64,000 nucleotides of DNA from Corella eumyota (lineage: Eukaryota > Chordata > Ascidiacea > Phlebobranchia > Corellidae): positions 15,942,501-16,006,500 of the forward strand of contig OY720097.1 of the NCBI GenBank assembly GCA_963082875.1, given 5' to 3'. Below are positions 1-14,300 of the stretch, in pieces (position 1 is the first letter of the stretch; each line of letters begins with the position of its first letter). A program made the position numbers and the translations under genes. Below the pieces are notes generated by a model that saw only the letters and a program-made list of their open reading frames with translations, made no database searches and was not told where the DNA came from.

Positions 1-515
1 TGCCTTAGCTGCAATCTGCAATTTAATATATGTTCCGACTTATTTGTCATCGCGCGTTATTACAAAATTCCATATTGACGAAGCACTTATCTTACTTGTA
101 AAATTTTCGGCTATAAATCACAGCCGATGGAAATAGTTAGCGTCTAACTGCAGGCTTAAAATTCTCACTAAACTGTCCGTAATTTCAAGTTTCCCCGAAT
201 TCGAGTTCAGTTAGTTCAACGTGCTAATTCCGAAAACGACTACCTTTACTAATTAGGTGTTTTGGAGGCGGTTATTTTCATCTTATTGGCTTGATTTCGA
301 ACCTAAAACAGCCTAGTCATTGCCGCCCCAGTTTTTTCGTAATATTATAATCACGATATAATCACAAGTTTTGATTTTCAAACTTATTCTTGTTAAACTT
401 GAATAAAACTGCGGGAAGACAACAAAACATTTTCTAAGTAATACTTATTCACCTTCTTTGGTTGGAAAAATTCCCATTTTGAAAATTTTACGAACTTTTG
501 CTTTTTAGATTGCAG
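1..515. other. Upstream flank or intron of the cyclase gene
   Basis: No exon could be supported here. The first recognisable cyclase exon begins at 516 after an acceptor ending in TGCAG, and it opens in the middle of a transmembrane helix. Coding sequence for the cytosolic N-terminus and most of the first six-helix membrane block must therefore lie upstream. This stretch is most simply the last part of an intron. Confidence 0.5.
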
Positions 516-3500
516 CTGATTTTCTAATATTTTTTTGCACAAATGTTATCGGACTCACCATAAGAATATCGGCCGAGGTTGCTCAGCGGAAAGCGTTCAC
601 CGAGACCCGGGAGTGTATTGAAGCTAGGCTTAACTTGCAACGACAAAATCTTCAACAGGTGTGAAAATTAATGGTGTTCTTAAACAGTTAAAACGCTTGG
701 TATATGGACAATTTATTCAATATTTTAATTGAGTTGCAAGTCACATGTAAAAATAGATATTTATAATGACAACGCTTTTTTTAATAAGCTAAAACAAAAG
801 ACAAAAAATTTAAAAATATCTTCCAAAAATAGTCACAACACTGACATTAAGACAACGATGATAAATGGCTTTTTCTTTAAACAATACACATTATTACGTC
901 ATACACGACCGTTTCCCACACTTCCTATTTATGCATGAGTTTATTCTATAAATAACCCGAGATAAGAGACCGCGTGCCGGTTGTCACTTTAAGCATGCAT
1001 TTGTAATATGGCCGACAAGCGTTTGGAATGGCTTCACAGCCTGAACGTAGCGAAAATTTAGCTACCCCGGTCTAGTTTTAAGTTATGTCCATAACCAGAT
1101 AATATTAAGATGTATTATCTGTATAACTATGATAAGGTTATCTCTACATTGAATTTCTATATACGGCCATGACTGTGTAAATGTGAAGTCGTTTTATTCT
1201 AATACGAATGTCGTGAGAAAAACGTGACACAGGAAAAATTCGAAACCTAAAGCGGATGCCGCTAATAGTTTTGTTAATATTAGACATCCCTTTTCACTTA
1301 ACAGGGTCGTTACATGCTACATTGTTTATGCATTAGGGCCAGTTTTTGCATGTCGGTATAGGGTAAGACTGATCGACGTTTTGTTGTAGTAGATTTAGAT
1401 TGGAAACTTTTTTTAAACATGATTTTTTTTTCGCAGGAGCGGCTATTGTTATCTGTTCTACCGCGTCACGTGGCCATCGAAATGAAGGGCGATATTGACC
1501 AATCCACGAAACCCGAGTACCAACAATTTCATAAAATCTATATTCAGAAACATGAGAACGTGAGGTAGGTCACAAAACTTGCGTTTTATTTCTGAACTTT
1601 GCGGTTTAGTATTTAAATGTTAACTATAAAACTTCAATTCAAAAATTTTTTTATTTTTTTTTAATATTTAAAAATTTTTTTTTTTAAACATTTTATACCA
1701 CAAAAAAAAACAGTTACCTTTTTAACCATGGCATCTGACGTCATTTTTTGTATCGAATTTTAGTACTAGGAGAAAACCTATCATAACAAAACCCAAGATA
1801 TTCCCGGATATATTTTTTGTTATAGTTGTTGACAACGGCTATTTGTATATTGCCTTGATCATAAAAAAATCCGGGTTTAGTTTGTAAGTGTATTATTCGA
1901 ATGTTATTATAACAAACGTCATTATTAGAAAGAGAATAATATTTATATGAAGAAGGTTAATATATTCGTTTAAATCCACACGTAATTTAGTTTTGTCTAG
2001 ACGTATAATTTTTCTATTAACAATTTTTGTTATTTTCTTTAAATGCTTATTAAATTTCAAAACTGGTTAACTTTTAAATTTAAAGTTTTTAAAAGCTATG
2101 CCAAAATGTAAGAAAAAAAATTAATTTATTTCCCTAACTTCTTTGTTTAGGGAATAAGATAATATTTAATACGTTAAAAGCGATTGGAATTGATTTTAAC
2201 AATCAAAACAAAAATATTTTTTGGTTTTTAACGATTTAACCCTACGTATCATCACAAATATCTTTATTATTTGTTATTGATTATCTACTACTTTAACTAC
2301 AAACATTACCATAACAACATGTTTTACTCGTATTATTAAAAAATGACCAAAATAAATATTTTTTTAAAAATCATTTTTTACCAAAAAACACAATTTTTTA
2401 TTAGTTGTTTTAGAAAAAAAACATAAAATTTGTTTTCATATAAAATGACTAGAAAAAAAACTTTTAGGTGACGATGTTATTAGTTTTTAAATCTATGACG
2501 CAGTGGTGACGTAGGAATGACGTGTTGTTTTTGTTTACAGTATTTTGTTTGCTGACATCGAGGGTTTCACGAAGTTGGCCTCCCAGTGCGAGGCAAAGAT
2601 TTTGATGCGAACTTTACACCAGTTGTTCGCTAGGTTCGACAAATTAGCGGCGGTGAGCTAAAATAAACTATCATTATTTTATTATTATGCCAATTTATAC
2701 TTGTTGTATACAGGTCTAAAGTGTATATTATTATTTTCAGTTTTTTTTTGTTTTTTTAAAATAATAAATAAAAAAAATTTGATTCGCTGTTAGTGGGATT
2801 CGAATCTTGGACTTTGGTTGTTGTTGTTAGAGGACAACAGCGTACAAGGACCAACATTATAATAATTTTGTTTATAAAATGGTAAACGTCATTTAAATTC
2901 AATTCGGTTAAAACGTCAGTTTTAAAGGTCCAAATCATTTTTTATGCTTACGAATTCAAATAAAAGGCGCTTATTTTCCGCAATTATAACCGAATTGACC
3001 AACAATATTTACCTGCAATTTTCGGTGGTACGCACGCTCTCTATTTTCTCTAAACCCCAAATCAGATTTTAAATAGTTGATAAGGATGCGACATTGCCTG
3101 TTTATTAAATTAGCGGTCAGCTTCGTTTATTTTGATGTATATTGTCACCAATCTCTTGCTCGTTATGACTAAAAATCAATAATACAACTGAACGACATTT
3201 CGTTGTCGCGTGACGAATAGTGGATTTTTTTTAAGAATTCTTTTTTATTTTGGCATTTTTTGTGACTGTTACGTTTTTATATTTCATGGCATGCCTTTCA
3301 TGTTACAAGAATTTCAATAAAGAATATACAAAATAAAACATGTTGTTAAAATATATATTGCGTAACAAATATAATTTAAAAATAGATTTATTAAAAATTC
3401 TCGCAAATATTTTTCCTTCAAACGCTCATAAAAAATGTTGATTTTGTTGAATATATTTAAAGTCACGCACGCATATTAACCTCTACGCGCAAATATCGGA

Positions 3501-6500
3501 AAATTTCTAACACAAATAAAAAATGACGCAATCGTCCGTTGCGTTAGCGCGGTCGATTTTATTCAGATTTTAAAGTTGAACCTAGAATACAGCGATCAAT
3601 ATTGACTCTTACGCGAAATAAAAAAATTCTATTTTTAAGAGCTAGTTTTATTACTTTTATTTAAATTAAATCATAAAAGTACAGGCCAACTTGGAAAACA
3701 TTTTTAACTTGTTTTGGTAAAATGGGTTTATTTTTATCAGTTAAAATAACTTGAATTGTGTTCAAATACTATGACAGCAAGGTCTAAAGAACTATTTAAA
3801 AATATGTCCTAACCGACCTAACGTTTAAAATAATAAAAAATACAAGATTAAAAAATTTTTGGTATATTTCAAAATGTAAAATGTTTAAATGTTTTAAAAA
3901 ATTGGAATACATAACTTTTTAATATATTTATAACTAAATTAGTAAAAAATATATTTTTGTAAAACATAAAAAAATCATTTTCAATTTTTTTTGTTATAGG
4001 ACAACCACTGCCTACGAATCAAGATTTTAGGAGATTGTTATTATTGTGTATCAGGTTTACCCGAACCCAGGTCTGATCATGCACATGCCTGTGTGCAGAT
4101 GGGTTTAGACATGATTGACACTATATCGTAAGTTGAATTTTCTTGTAAAAATGTTTTTTAAGACAGCGGGTCTTACGTTTTAACCTAGGCATAAAAAGAC
4201 ACAAAGATATATCTTGTTTAAAAATTCCAGATATTTATAAGTTAAGAGACATGCTTTCGACAGTACAAATTTTATACCAAACGCTTCAATTACGGAATTT
4301 AACCGGATCGAACCGGATCAAACCGGATTCAAACATCAAAAAAATAACAAAAATATTTTGATTGACAGATTGGTGCGAGAGGTGACAGGGATACCCGAGT
4401 TAAACATGAGAGTGGGGATACACACAGGAAGGGTGCATTGCGGGGTGCTGGGTCTTAAGAAGTGGCAATTTGACGTATGGAGTAATGACGTCACGCTGGC
4501 TAATAATATGGAGGCAGGGGGGAAAGCTGGGTATTATTTTATTTTTTTTGAGAAAATTATACCCGTTTAAAAAATAAAGTTAAAATAAAGACAACATTGT
4601 TTTAGTGTTTGTGTTTAAATTAGGTTAGGGTAAGATTTTTATATTTACCCATTTTTGGGAGGGGCTTTTTGATAAAAAAAATTTTATGCTCAGTTTCAAT
4701 TATATTTCTATCGGCAGAATTTAAACATAACCGTTTTGCTATTTTTTCATAATAAAAAATTATAGTGACCCATCTTTTAAATATTAACAAAAAATATCAT
4801 CAAAGTAATAAACAACACTAAATACTATTTTAGTCGAATTCACATCACGGATAGTACATTGAAATGTCTACACGACGATTATGAAGTTGAACCTGGGTTT
4901 GGATACGAACGAAATAATTATTTAAGAGAAAAAAATATTGAGACATATTTGATCGTTAAACAAAAGCCACAAGCAAGGGTGAGGTTTAGTTTTTATTTAA
5001 TTTTTTTACTTTGTTAATGGTTTAGTTAGTTTTGTATTGATATGTTCAGTTTATAATTGATTAAATACCTTAGATGTAAAATCTAAAGTCGAACAAATAT
5101 TATAATATATTTCTAAATTAATTTTTGATTGTTTAATTAAGTTTAACCTTCATTTTAAATTTTTTTATTTATTTAGATCCCAGCCTCTCCGGTCCCCTCT
5201 TCTCCCGGACCCCAACTTCCTGGTCAAGCGGTTTCTCCCGGAGGACCAAACAAGAATAACAAAAGGTATATGATAAGGAAGAACAAAACCTCCAAGGAGA
5301 TGAAGATCATGGGATTCGAGAACGGATCAAAGTAAATTTTTAGAATTTGTTAGAAAATTAAAAAAATTACTTTTGACAAAAAACGAATATTATTTGATTT
5401 ATATGAAGTAAATTTTTTTAATATTGTAAATAGTAGAGTTTTTTTCTTTTTCGATACATTGAAAGGAATTAATCTTTTAATATTTATTTTTTTAGAAATT
5501 TGGCCCATGATTTGTTGCAGGAAACGGACGGGGTTTTATCAGAAGATGATGTAAATGGATTTTTAAGCCGAGCCATCGACGCTCAAGGAGTCGACTTTCT
5601 TAAATCGAATCAACTTGGTCCACTTTTTCGAACTTTTAAAGACAAAAATTTAAAAAGAGAGGCAAGAAAAAAGAATTGTTGTTAACAATAAAGGAGTTAA
5701 CCATTTTAAAATAACACGTTCTATATCCACATTTTAATAATTTTTAATATTTTTTTTATATTACTCAAAATTAAAAATATTATTTTTATTTTTTAGTATG
5801 CGCTACAACACGACCACTACTTTCACATGTACAGTTGTTTTGCCGTGTTCATTTATATCCACGTGGTGGCAGTACAGCTAGTCATGATACCTTTGTAAGT
5901 TATCTAATATGTCAGCTAATTAAAAATGTTTTAAATTTAAATGCACATTTGAAACTGTTGTGAAATTTTTTTAATTTTTTTGTATTTTTAGTTCAAATGT
6001 AATGTACACAATTTATTGTTCAACTGCAGCATTAGTTCTTATCCTGTTTGCTGCATCTACTTTTTGTTATAAGGTAAATAATAGAATACTTTTATTGTAT
6101 GCTATATTGTGTTTATACATTAAATTTAATTTAAAAAACAAACTTTTATTTATTCCTAAATTTTTATTTTAGTATGTACGAAAACCACCCAACCAATGCC
6201 CGAACGCCAAACTAGTAACAGCATTATCGGTTGGACTTATCTTCTTTATTTCTGTTATGGCCACTTTTAATATGGTAATTAAAATTTTTGGTATTATGAT
6301 TTTTAATTGCAATATTTCAACAATAACTCCTCTTGGACAAGTAGTGGAATACAAAGAATTGTGGTTTTTAGCTTTCACAATTATATTTTGTTGTTTATTA
6401 TTTTTTGTAAAAAATTGCAATTTTTTGCATTTTTTGCAAGAGTAATTGTTATTGATTGACGTCAACCTTAAAATGTGTTCTTTCAATGTCCTATAATTAA

Positions 6501-9387
6501 TGATTATATTACGTAACTATTACGAAACACAAGTTATTTAAACTTTGGCACATTTTCATCACATAGATTTTGGGAGTATGTGATATTTAATGGTCTTATT
6601 TTAACCTTATATGGTCCAAAATTAAAAAAAAAACGCTTGTTGTTATAAAATTCTATTTTTTTATGTTTTAATTCTTGTTTATTTACGTCATAGTTTTTCG
6701 TAACGTCATTTGCGAATCTTCGAGATTGTGCTGGCCAGCTGTTGAACGTAAGTGGGGATTCGCTCACTCCGATCAACGTCACGATCGCCTTAAACGTCAG
6801 CTTGTTAGACCAGTCCCGCCCCAACCCGTGTGACAATACAACATCACATTGTCACTTTCCACAAGTAAACCTTTTATAATTTTTTTTGCAAAAAACATAA
6901 TTATTTTACATTTAAAAAAGTAAGTTGATAACACTTAATATGATTTTTGTAGGTAGAAAGAATAAATTTGATTTATTTGTTAATTTATTATTTTTAGGAA
7001 TTTTCGCATTTTTATTTTGTTTTGTTGGGAATTTACGCTTCGCTAACATAAACAGTATAAACACTAAGTTCACTAACGGAAATTTTGGTCATTAACTTAA
7101 ACTAATTATCAACAGTAATTAACTATTGAACTATGTGTTTACGTTTTACAATTTTTTTTCAGTACTTTACGTATAGTATGCTGTTAGCTATGTTGTCGTG
7201 CGCCCAGTTTCTTGGTACATCAGGTCGCACTAAACTTGCCACCCTACTCCTGCAAACTTCAATCTTTACCGTTCTCGTTTTTACCGTCGGCAACTTCTTA
7301 TTTGATAATGCTGACTTGCTTAACCAATCAGCTTTCGGGTAAGAAAAACATAAATATTAAAAATGCGCCTGAAATTTTTTTTTTGTTTTTTTAAAATGGA
7401 TTTTCATTATTTAAATATGCATTTATAGAATTAGAAAATATAATTTTTTTGTTTTAATTTTTTTAAATATATTATTGTAGAAATATTTTTTCAAAATATT
7501 TAATTTTAGATTGGAAGGGTTGGTATGGCTCGTTCCCTTGAAAATAATGACACCTATTATATTAGTGTTGTTCGTTATAGCTGTATTTTTACAAGGCCAA
7601 CAAGTTGAGCTAACTGCCAGAATTGATTTCTTGTGGAACAGACAGGTTAGTAAAAACTTTAAAACTTGAAAGAAAATTTCTAAATTTTTATAATATTTGG
7701 AAACAAAATTATTGTCTTGTTTTTTAGGCTGCACAAGAGCGAGAGGAAATGGTGAAAAAACAGGCTTACAACCGAAAACTTTTGCACAATATTTTACCGG
7801 TTGATGTCGCTAAATACTTTTTAGAAAAAGATAACGAAAAGTAATTAAAAAAATTTTATAACTGGATTATAAAGAAATGTAAAAATATTTGGAAATTTTT
7901 TTTTAATTCAATATTTGGAAATTTTTTTTTAATTCAAGAGTACCCAGTGCAGTTAGGATTATATACTAAAAGTACATAAACAAATAAATTTCAACTAAAA
8001 ATTTTGCTCGGTAATATTGTTCATCGAATAATGTAATATTTGCTATACTATATCTAAAAAATCTTTGGTTTGGGTCGCACCAATGGCACGCCTTTAAGCC
8101 TATATCAAATAATCTAAAAAAAAGCCACATAAATGAGCATTGGAAGCTCTTAAAATAAACAGAACTTAAATTTAATTCACAGAAACAACGATGAATTGTA
8201 TTGTCAACCTTGTGAGTGTGTAGCTGTCATGTTTGCCACTATAACCAACTACTCTGAATTTTACCAAGAATTGGAGAGTAACAACGAAGGGGTGGAATGC
8301 CTGCGTTTGCTCAACGAAATTATCGCGGATTTCGACAATGTAAGTGTGTCTTAAATTAACTACAAACATAAAAATAATATATAAAATATTTGAGTTTAGA
8401 ATTTTTAAGTAAATTTAAAAATTACAAAAATTATTTTTTTGGGAGATTTTTTATTTAAAAAATAATTATAATGCATTTTTTGGGGATTCTAAAGTTTTAT
8501 TTAGTAAAATTAAAAATATTAAATTTTTTTTAAATAAAAACATTTTGCATATTATCTCAAGAAATTATGATTTAGTAAATTAATAATATAAATTAACATT
8601 CTTTTAATTTTTATAGATAATCATAGAAGAGCGGTTTTATCAATTAGAGAAAATTAAGACGATAGGAAGTACATATATGGTAGCAAGTGGTTTAAACAAC
8701 TTCACTTACGATGCAGTTGGAATGACTCACATTACTGCACTCGCTACCTTTGCCATGCGCTTGCAGGATCAACTTTCCTACGTTAACCAACATTCGTTTA
8801 ATAACTTCACTTTTCGGATAGGTAATTTAATTCAAATTTCCTTGGGGTTTATTGGTAAAAAAAATTCAACAACAACTTTTTACACAAGATTTTACTGAAA
8901 AACATGCAATATTTATTTTTTCCTAATTTCAGCATTGAAGTCTACCCTCTTACACCACTTTTTTGAATATTTGTAAATAACGTTATGATATAATATTATT
9001 ATTTACTGTTTTGTTAGGTTTAAATATAGGACCAGTGGTAGCAGGTGTTATAGGAGCACGAAAGCCTCTGTACGACATTTGGGGGAATACTGTAAACGTT
9101 GCAAGTAGGATGGACAGTACTGGATTAAACGAAAAAATTCAAGTAAAAAATATTTTAATACATAAAATGTTAAAATAATTACTAATAATTAAACATGCCT
9201 TTTTAAATTAATTTGTATTTTTTTATTATGTTTTTTAATTTATTAGGTCACTGAAGAAATGTACAAACTCTTAGACGAAAAGGGATTTGACCTCATTCCA
9301 CGTGGTAAGATAAGTGTTAAAGGCAAAGGAGAGATGATGACGTATTTTCTGGAAGGCCCAAGGCCTCACGAAGAACCCAAAAGTTGA
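516..9387 (+). CDS. ADCY5/6: Membrane adenylyl cyclase, ADCY5/ADCY6 type (3' part, 19 exons)
   Basis: Makes cAMP from ATP at the plasma membrane. Exons: 516-658, 1437-1564, 2541-2652, 4000-4127, 4369-4530, 4834-4978, 5177-5331, 5496-5661, 5797-5894, 5992-6073, 6173-6274, 6694-6747, 7163-7338, 7510-7645, 7728-7840, 8183-8339, 8617-8821, 9018-9142, 9247-9387. All phases agree and give 841 residues plus a stop. Residues 1-20 end a membrane helix. C1a spans about 88-272, with metal-binding Asp95 (FADIEGF) and Asp139 (ILGDCYY). A Pro/Ser-rich then basic C1b linker follows, then the second membrane block at about 385-585. C2a spans about 633-835 and has Lys699 (EKIKTIGS), Asp773 (YDIWG), Asn780 and Arg784, the purine- and phosphate-binding residues. 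All catalytic residues are present. C2 matches ADCY5/6 best ([28 protein letters not shown]); the C-terminal [12 protein letters not shown] recalls ADCY1. Group III cyclases respond to Gs and usually to Gi and Ca2+, which is family knowledge. The 5' end is missing from this model. Confidence 0.95.
2770..2870 (-). repeat. Possible tRNA-derived SINE head in cyclase intron
   Basis: On the minus strand this intronic stretch carries GATTCGAATCC, close to the pol III box B consensus GGTTCGANTCC. The preceding core AAAGTCCAAG is shared with the clearer tRNA-like element at 40055-40140. Box A is not convincing. It may be a decayed short element or a tRNA pseudogene. Confidence 0.35.
5662..5796 (+). 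other. GC-AG intron of the cyclase gene
   Basis: The exon ending with GAG at 5661 is followed by GCAAGA rather than GT, and the next exon starts at 5797 after TTTTAG. With this donor the reading passes in phase 0 from Lys-Arg-Glu into Tyr-Ala-Leu at the start of the second membrane block. Without splicing here the frame meets a stop at 5683. AG|GCAAG is the known consensus of the minor GC-AG class handled by the U2 spliceosome. Confidence 0.8.
7884..7935. repeat. 26-bp tandem duplication in a cyclase intron
   Basis: Two adjacent 26-base copies that begin AATATTTGGAAA and end TTAATTC lie in the intron between exons 15 and 16. It looks like a recent slippage event with no visible effect on splicing. 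Confidence 0.8.
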
Positions 9388-11352
9388 TGACGTCATAAAA
9401 AATTATTATTACGCAAGTTTTACAGAGGGTTTAAAGGGCGAAGAGTCAAAAATTAGAGGTCAAGAAGTCGGTCAGGTCGGCCCTATCTTTAAGCTATACA
9501 TTTTTCAATGACTTTTCTTCGCGGACAATTTGTTAACAAACGCGTGGCAAAAATATATTTCAAGTTTTTCTATTTTTCTCTCGTTTATTCTGATATTGCA
9601 TATTTGTTTTGTCTTACACACAAACACGTTTAGAAACGTTGGCGAGCGACTGAGTTTAGTTTACAGCATAACTTTTTTTAACAAATTGTTATACGATATC
9701 TTCCTATAGGCCGTAAAATATTTTGATACCTTTTGTTTTTTATTTCAATCATGTTTTAGTTCATACCATATTTCATTAAATCAAATTCCCATCATCAACA
9801 CCAATGTCAGGTGCATATTTCATATATTTCTTTCATCCAAAGACATTTTTAATTTGCTATTTACACATAGTATATTAAATGTGCAAAAATATTTATAAAA
9901 TCAAAAAGTCTAGGCACAATATCATGCAAAAAAAAAATTATTCAATAATTATTACCCTGTCAAATTTTGAACCAAATTCAAATCTATTAAATATTTTTGA
10001 CAATTTTTTATGTTTTTGTTTTGTAATATGCGTTGAACGCGATTTTAAATTAACAAAACCTATTTAATATTTATGATAAATGTGTTTTTTTTTTTTTACA
10101 AACTCTAACTGCTGTCAAATTTTTCTATTTTTATTTATTTTGTCCAATATCTTACAAAACCAAACATGACAAATAAGTTTAAAATAAAATTTGTTTTTTT
10201 AGCAAAAATCAAATTAATTATTCAAACCAAATCAAATACATTTTTGTCACATTTTTTTTATAATTTTTCTACATTTTTAATGCGTTTAATGATGTCTATT
10301 TTCTCCACTTTTTTTAAATATCCTCTTATAACTTCACCTATTATAATATTATCAAATGTTTTTTTTATTTTACTTGCAAATCTGTCTACTATTTAAAAAA
10401 AATTGTTCCACTGTTTATAGTATTGTTATTTTTTTCGTACTTCGCAATTTTTATCATAAAAAGAGTGTTATCTATGGACTTCGTACTATTTGTTAGGTTG
10501 TTTGCCCCATTTTTAACTGTGCATAGAAAATGTGGTGCTTCTGCTACAATAAGTTTCGGAATATTCAAGTGTAAAAATGTTATTGTTCTGATTCGGTTGT
10601 TAGTGTACATGCAATTGGGAATATTAGAACGTTGAAAATTATTTTTGGGTTTGAAATAAAATATGGATCTATGGATTTTTTAATATTATTTTAAGATAAA
10701 ATATGGCGAAAAATTGTACCTGTTGGTTTTAAAACTCTACGTATTTAATGAAAAGCATTTGGAAACTCTGCTATTTAAAATACATTAAATAAATTTGACA
10801 ACGCTGGTTGGCGTAGTAACTGGCGAAGCCTCTAAACGTGTTGTCCTTTTTGTGTTTGGTATGCTTAAGTGTAGTTGTTATCTACCTATTGTAAGACCTA
10901 TTGTATCCACGTTCTAAGATTACAATGGGGCCAATTGTGTTTAAATTTTCAACAAAAGGTTGTAAGAGCGTGGAAGATTTATTTGTACTCTGTATTTTAA
11001 GAAAGAAAATGTGTTTTACTTGTTTATGGTGCTAACTTAGCTGCTTTAAAGGCCAAAAGATCAGAATTCGATGATATGGTTTAGTCCATTTAAATAGTTT
11101 AAACAATTTTGTTTATGTTGTAGTACATTTATTGGCTCATATTTAAAATAATTCAGGTTGAATTTGTAGCGAAAGGAACTGGCATAAAACTTTATGTTGG
11201 TAAAATTAAATAAATCAAAAATTAAAATTTATAAATGATTTAACAATTGTTAAATTGATAAAACTCTCTTTTTCAGGGTGAATTATTTTTAATGATGTAA
11301 AATTTTTATACTTGTATAAAATAACACTTGTGTAACCTAAAAGGATAAAATA
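9388..11352. other. Intergenic, cyclase 3' UTR and TBATA upstream region
   Basis: No gene recognised. A TGACGTCA palindrome (CRE core) sits at 9388-9395, directly behind the cyclase stop codon. The rest is AT-rich with scattered short frames that have no family resemblance. A strong acceptor-like CTCTCTTTTTCAG ends at 11276, 76 bases before the TBATA start codon, and could close a 5' UTR intron or be a spliced-leader acceptor. Confidence 0.5.
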
Positions 11353-14300
11353 ATGATTGCGACAGAAACAATTCCCAGTTCCAGGTAAGATTTTAAAATT
11401 GGTCCATTTATATTTAGCGAAAAAATTATGTTTTTTTACATAGAGTTTTTAACTATATTATCATTATTGTTTTTTAAAGGTTAGGGCAATTTGAGCCCGC
11501 TATAAATGCCCAAAAAAATGCTGGTGATATATTTAGAAGTCATTCGGTAAAAAGTAAAAGACCTTCAACGAAAAACAAGATGTCTTCCTCATTTCCACCT
11601 ATTACAACACCAAACTTGTTACCAGGTTCGGATAATCTACACTGACTTACACTTAGTTTGCAAAATTGATGACTCTCATTATTGATAGTTTCATTAAGTT
11701 TAAATTTATCTAATCTTTAAATAAAATAAAATTCAAATTTACTAAACAGTATGTATAGCATTTATTGGTGTTTTAAATAGTGTTTATGGAAGTCTTAACA
11801 GTGTTAAATTTAATTAAAAAAGTAGTTTTATTGATTTTTATTCAACTGAAAATAATATTTTAGGATCGCGTCCTGGGTCAAAATCTGGAATGAGATTTGG
11901 AGCTTACAGTCAGGCCTCTTTTTTCTCAAGACATAACCCACATCCAAGTAGAGTAAGACATATTAAAGGTAGAGTTATTTTACCACTAAAAAGATATAGT
12001 GTCAAAATTAAAGGTTACTTTAGGAATTTTTGCTTTTCAATGTTCGTTTAAAATAGACTATGGAGCAATATTTTTTGTTCTTTCAACTGTTTTGAGTTTT
12101 GCTTTAACTACTTGTGTTTTATTCTTCTTGTTAGATATGAACATCCCAAGCTGATAATTGTATAAATGTACAAAAAACTGACAGTAGGTCACTAAGTTAG
12201 GACTGCATGATTACATACAATGTAATCAAAATGCATGATAAAATAAACAAAGAATTAATTTCTAAAAAATATGCACAAAATATCAACACCGGTTAAAAAT
12301 TTATTAAAAAATAGTAAGACTAAAAGTAAAAATTTACAAAAAAATTTTTACACATGGTTCAAAAACTTAAAATTATATGTAATCTAGTATGATTACAATG
12401 AAAATTTTAGTGTACATAAGACATAATCACTCATGTAGATTGCTTTTTACTTCATTATTATCAAAAGTGAATTATGCTTTGTCATTATTGCTTTAATTTA
12501 TCATGCTACAATTTTATTTTATAAAATTAATTTTTTTTAGAAAAATCATTTATAAATGATAATTTATAGGCTAGTATTTAAAATGGCAATTTACTTAATG
12601 TGCCAATACCCAATACTGATAATTCATTAGGATAAAAAAAAATTTATCACATAGTTTATATTAGAAAATATTTTTAAATAAATACATTATTTTTAAATAT
12701 TTTTAAATAAATACATAAATTATTACACTTTTTTATAAAATTAATTATTCACACAAACCCTTTTTTCTTGCTTGAAAAGGAGAATAATTTAAAATTAAAC
12801 TGCTACCTTGTTTTCTGCTCTCTAGGTTTAAATGGAATTCCAATTTGTGCAGTACATGATCCAGGTTACTTTGTACCAGCTCCACGTGCCAAATTTTCAA
12901 AACTTTTTGACAAGTAAGTTGCATATTAGTAAATGTAAAATGTTTTAAAGCTGTGCATATGTACTGTCAACTTTTTAACTGTTTTTTTTTCCACAGTACT
13001 AATGCAGCAACCTCATGGTACAATTCTGCCCTTCCTGCCATGAGATTGGGTATGAATAGATCTTTTCCAAATCCCTCAAACAGGGGAATAAGAGATTACC
13101 CATTTAAAGAAAAGGCTGTACCAAGAATTGGATTAAGTAAAAAAATAAATAGGATATTATTTTTAGCAAAAATTTTAAATGTATAAGAAATATTTGAAAT
13201 AGAAATTTAATTTTTAATATTTTAATTTTAAGTTCCCATTACTGATTCATGGAGACAGGAGTTAAATGATTTATGTTACAAAGCTGGACTTGTAGCTGAT
13301 GAGAAGGAACAAATGTTACCGCAACAACCAATTCAAAAACCCTTACCTCCTCCTTCAAGAAAAACTATGTATTCTGGTAAACTCTTTTGCTATCTTTTAA
13401 ATTTTTTTGTTTAAAATTTGTTTTGTGTTTGTTAAAGAAAAATTTGTTGAAGATTTTTAAATAAGTGTAAGTAATTACCTATTAGGCAATGTAATTACAA
13501 TTTTAAAGTAACTCTGTCAGTGTAAAATGTGATGTTTATTGTCTTGTAAAACTTTGTATAAAAGGGTATGTGATTTTTTTAGCTGATACAGGAAGAATAA
13601 TTCCTCCAGCTTCCAGGAGACTAAGTAGATCAGATCATCGACACCACCAATATTACGGATCTCATCCTCTTGCTGTAAGTGTATAAGACTTGAAAAGTTA
13701 ACTTTTTTTATAACTTGAATATTATTTTTTGATTTATAAACTGAATATATTATTCATATATTTTAAATGGATTTTAAGAACACAAATTTCAATGTTAAAG
13801 CTAAACAAACAACAGCATTTATATCGCTTACCTAATATTGATTTTGACTTGGCTTAATCCTATCAAAGTTTACATTTGAATTAAAAGTACATTTTAAGTT
13901 GGTTTAACAAATATTTAAGCTTTTCAAATACATTTAATTCCATATTCAATAACGTTTTTCTAAAGGAGCTAAAATCATACTGTTCATTTATTGTATACTT
14001 AAGACTTATTGTTTCTCAAGTGGTTTGCTTATCTCTTAACTACGGGGTTTGGTGCTTTAAAAATGTAAAGTACATTTCCCTATTTTAATTAAAAAAACTG
14101 CTTATGCAATTTTAAATTAAAAATACTTTAAATTTCTAAAAAAAAACTAGACAGGTTGCGTTGAATTTACCTGTACATACAGTTATTAATTTGTACTTCA
14201 TAAACACCTTTTAAAACTATAAGTTGTTATTAAATGCCCTTTTCCAGAATTAATGTTTTAAATCATTAAATTGATTTTGTTATATTTTCTCTTCGCATTA

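Noticed and set aside
729-938. 69-residue frame in the first cyclase intron
   Set aside because: It begins downstream of a supported donor at 659, lacks acceptor or donor signals in phase and matches nothing.
6169-6836. Minus-strand frames opposite the cyclase
   Set aside because: They lie across cyclase exons and introns whose + strand reading is firmly matched by family motifs and phases.
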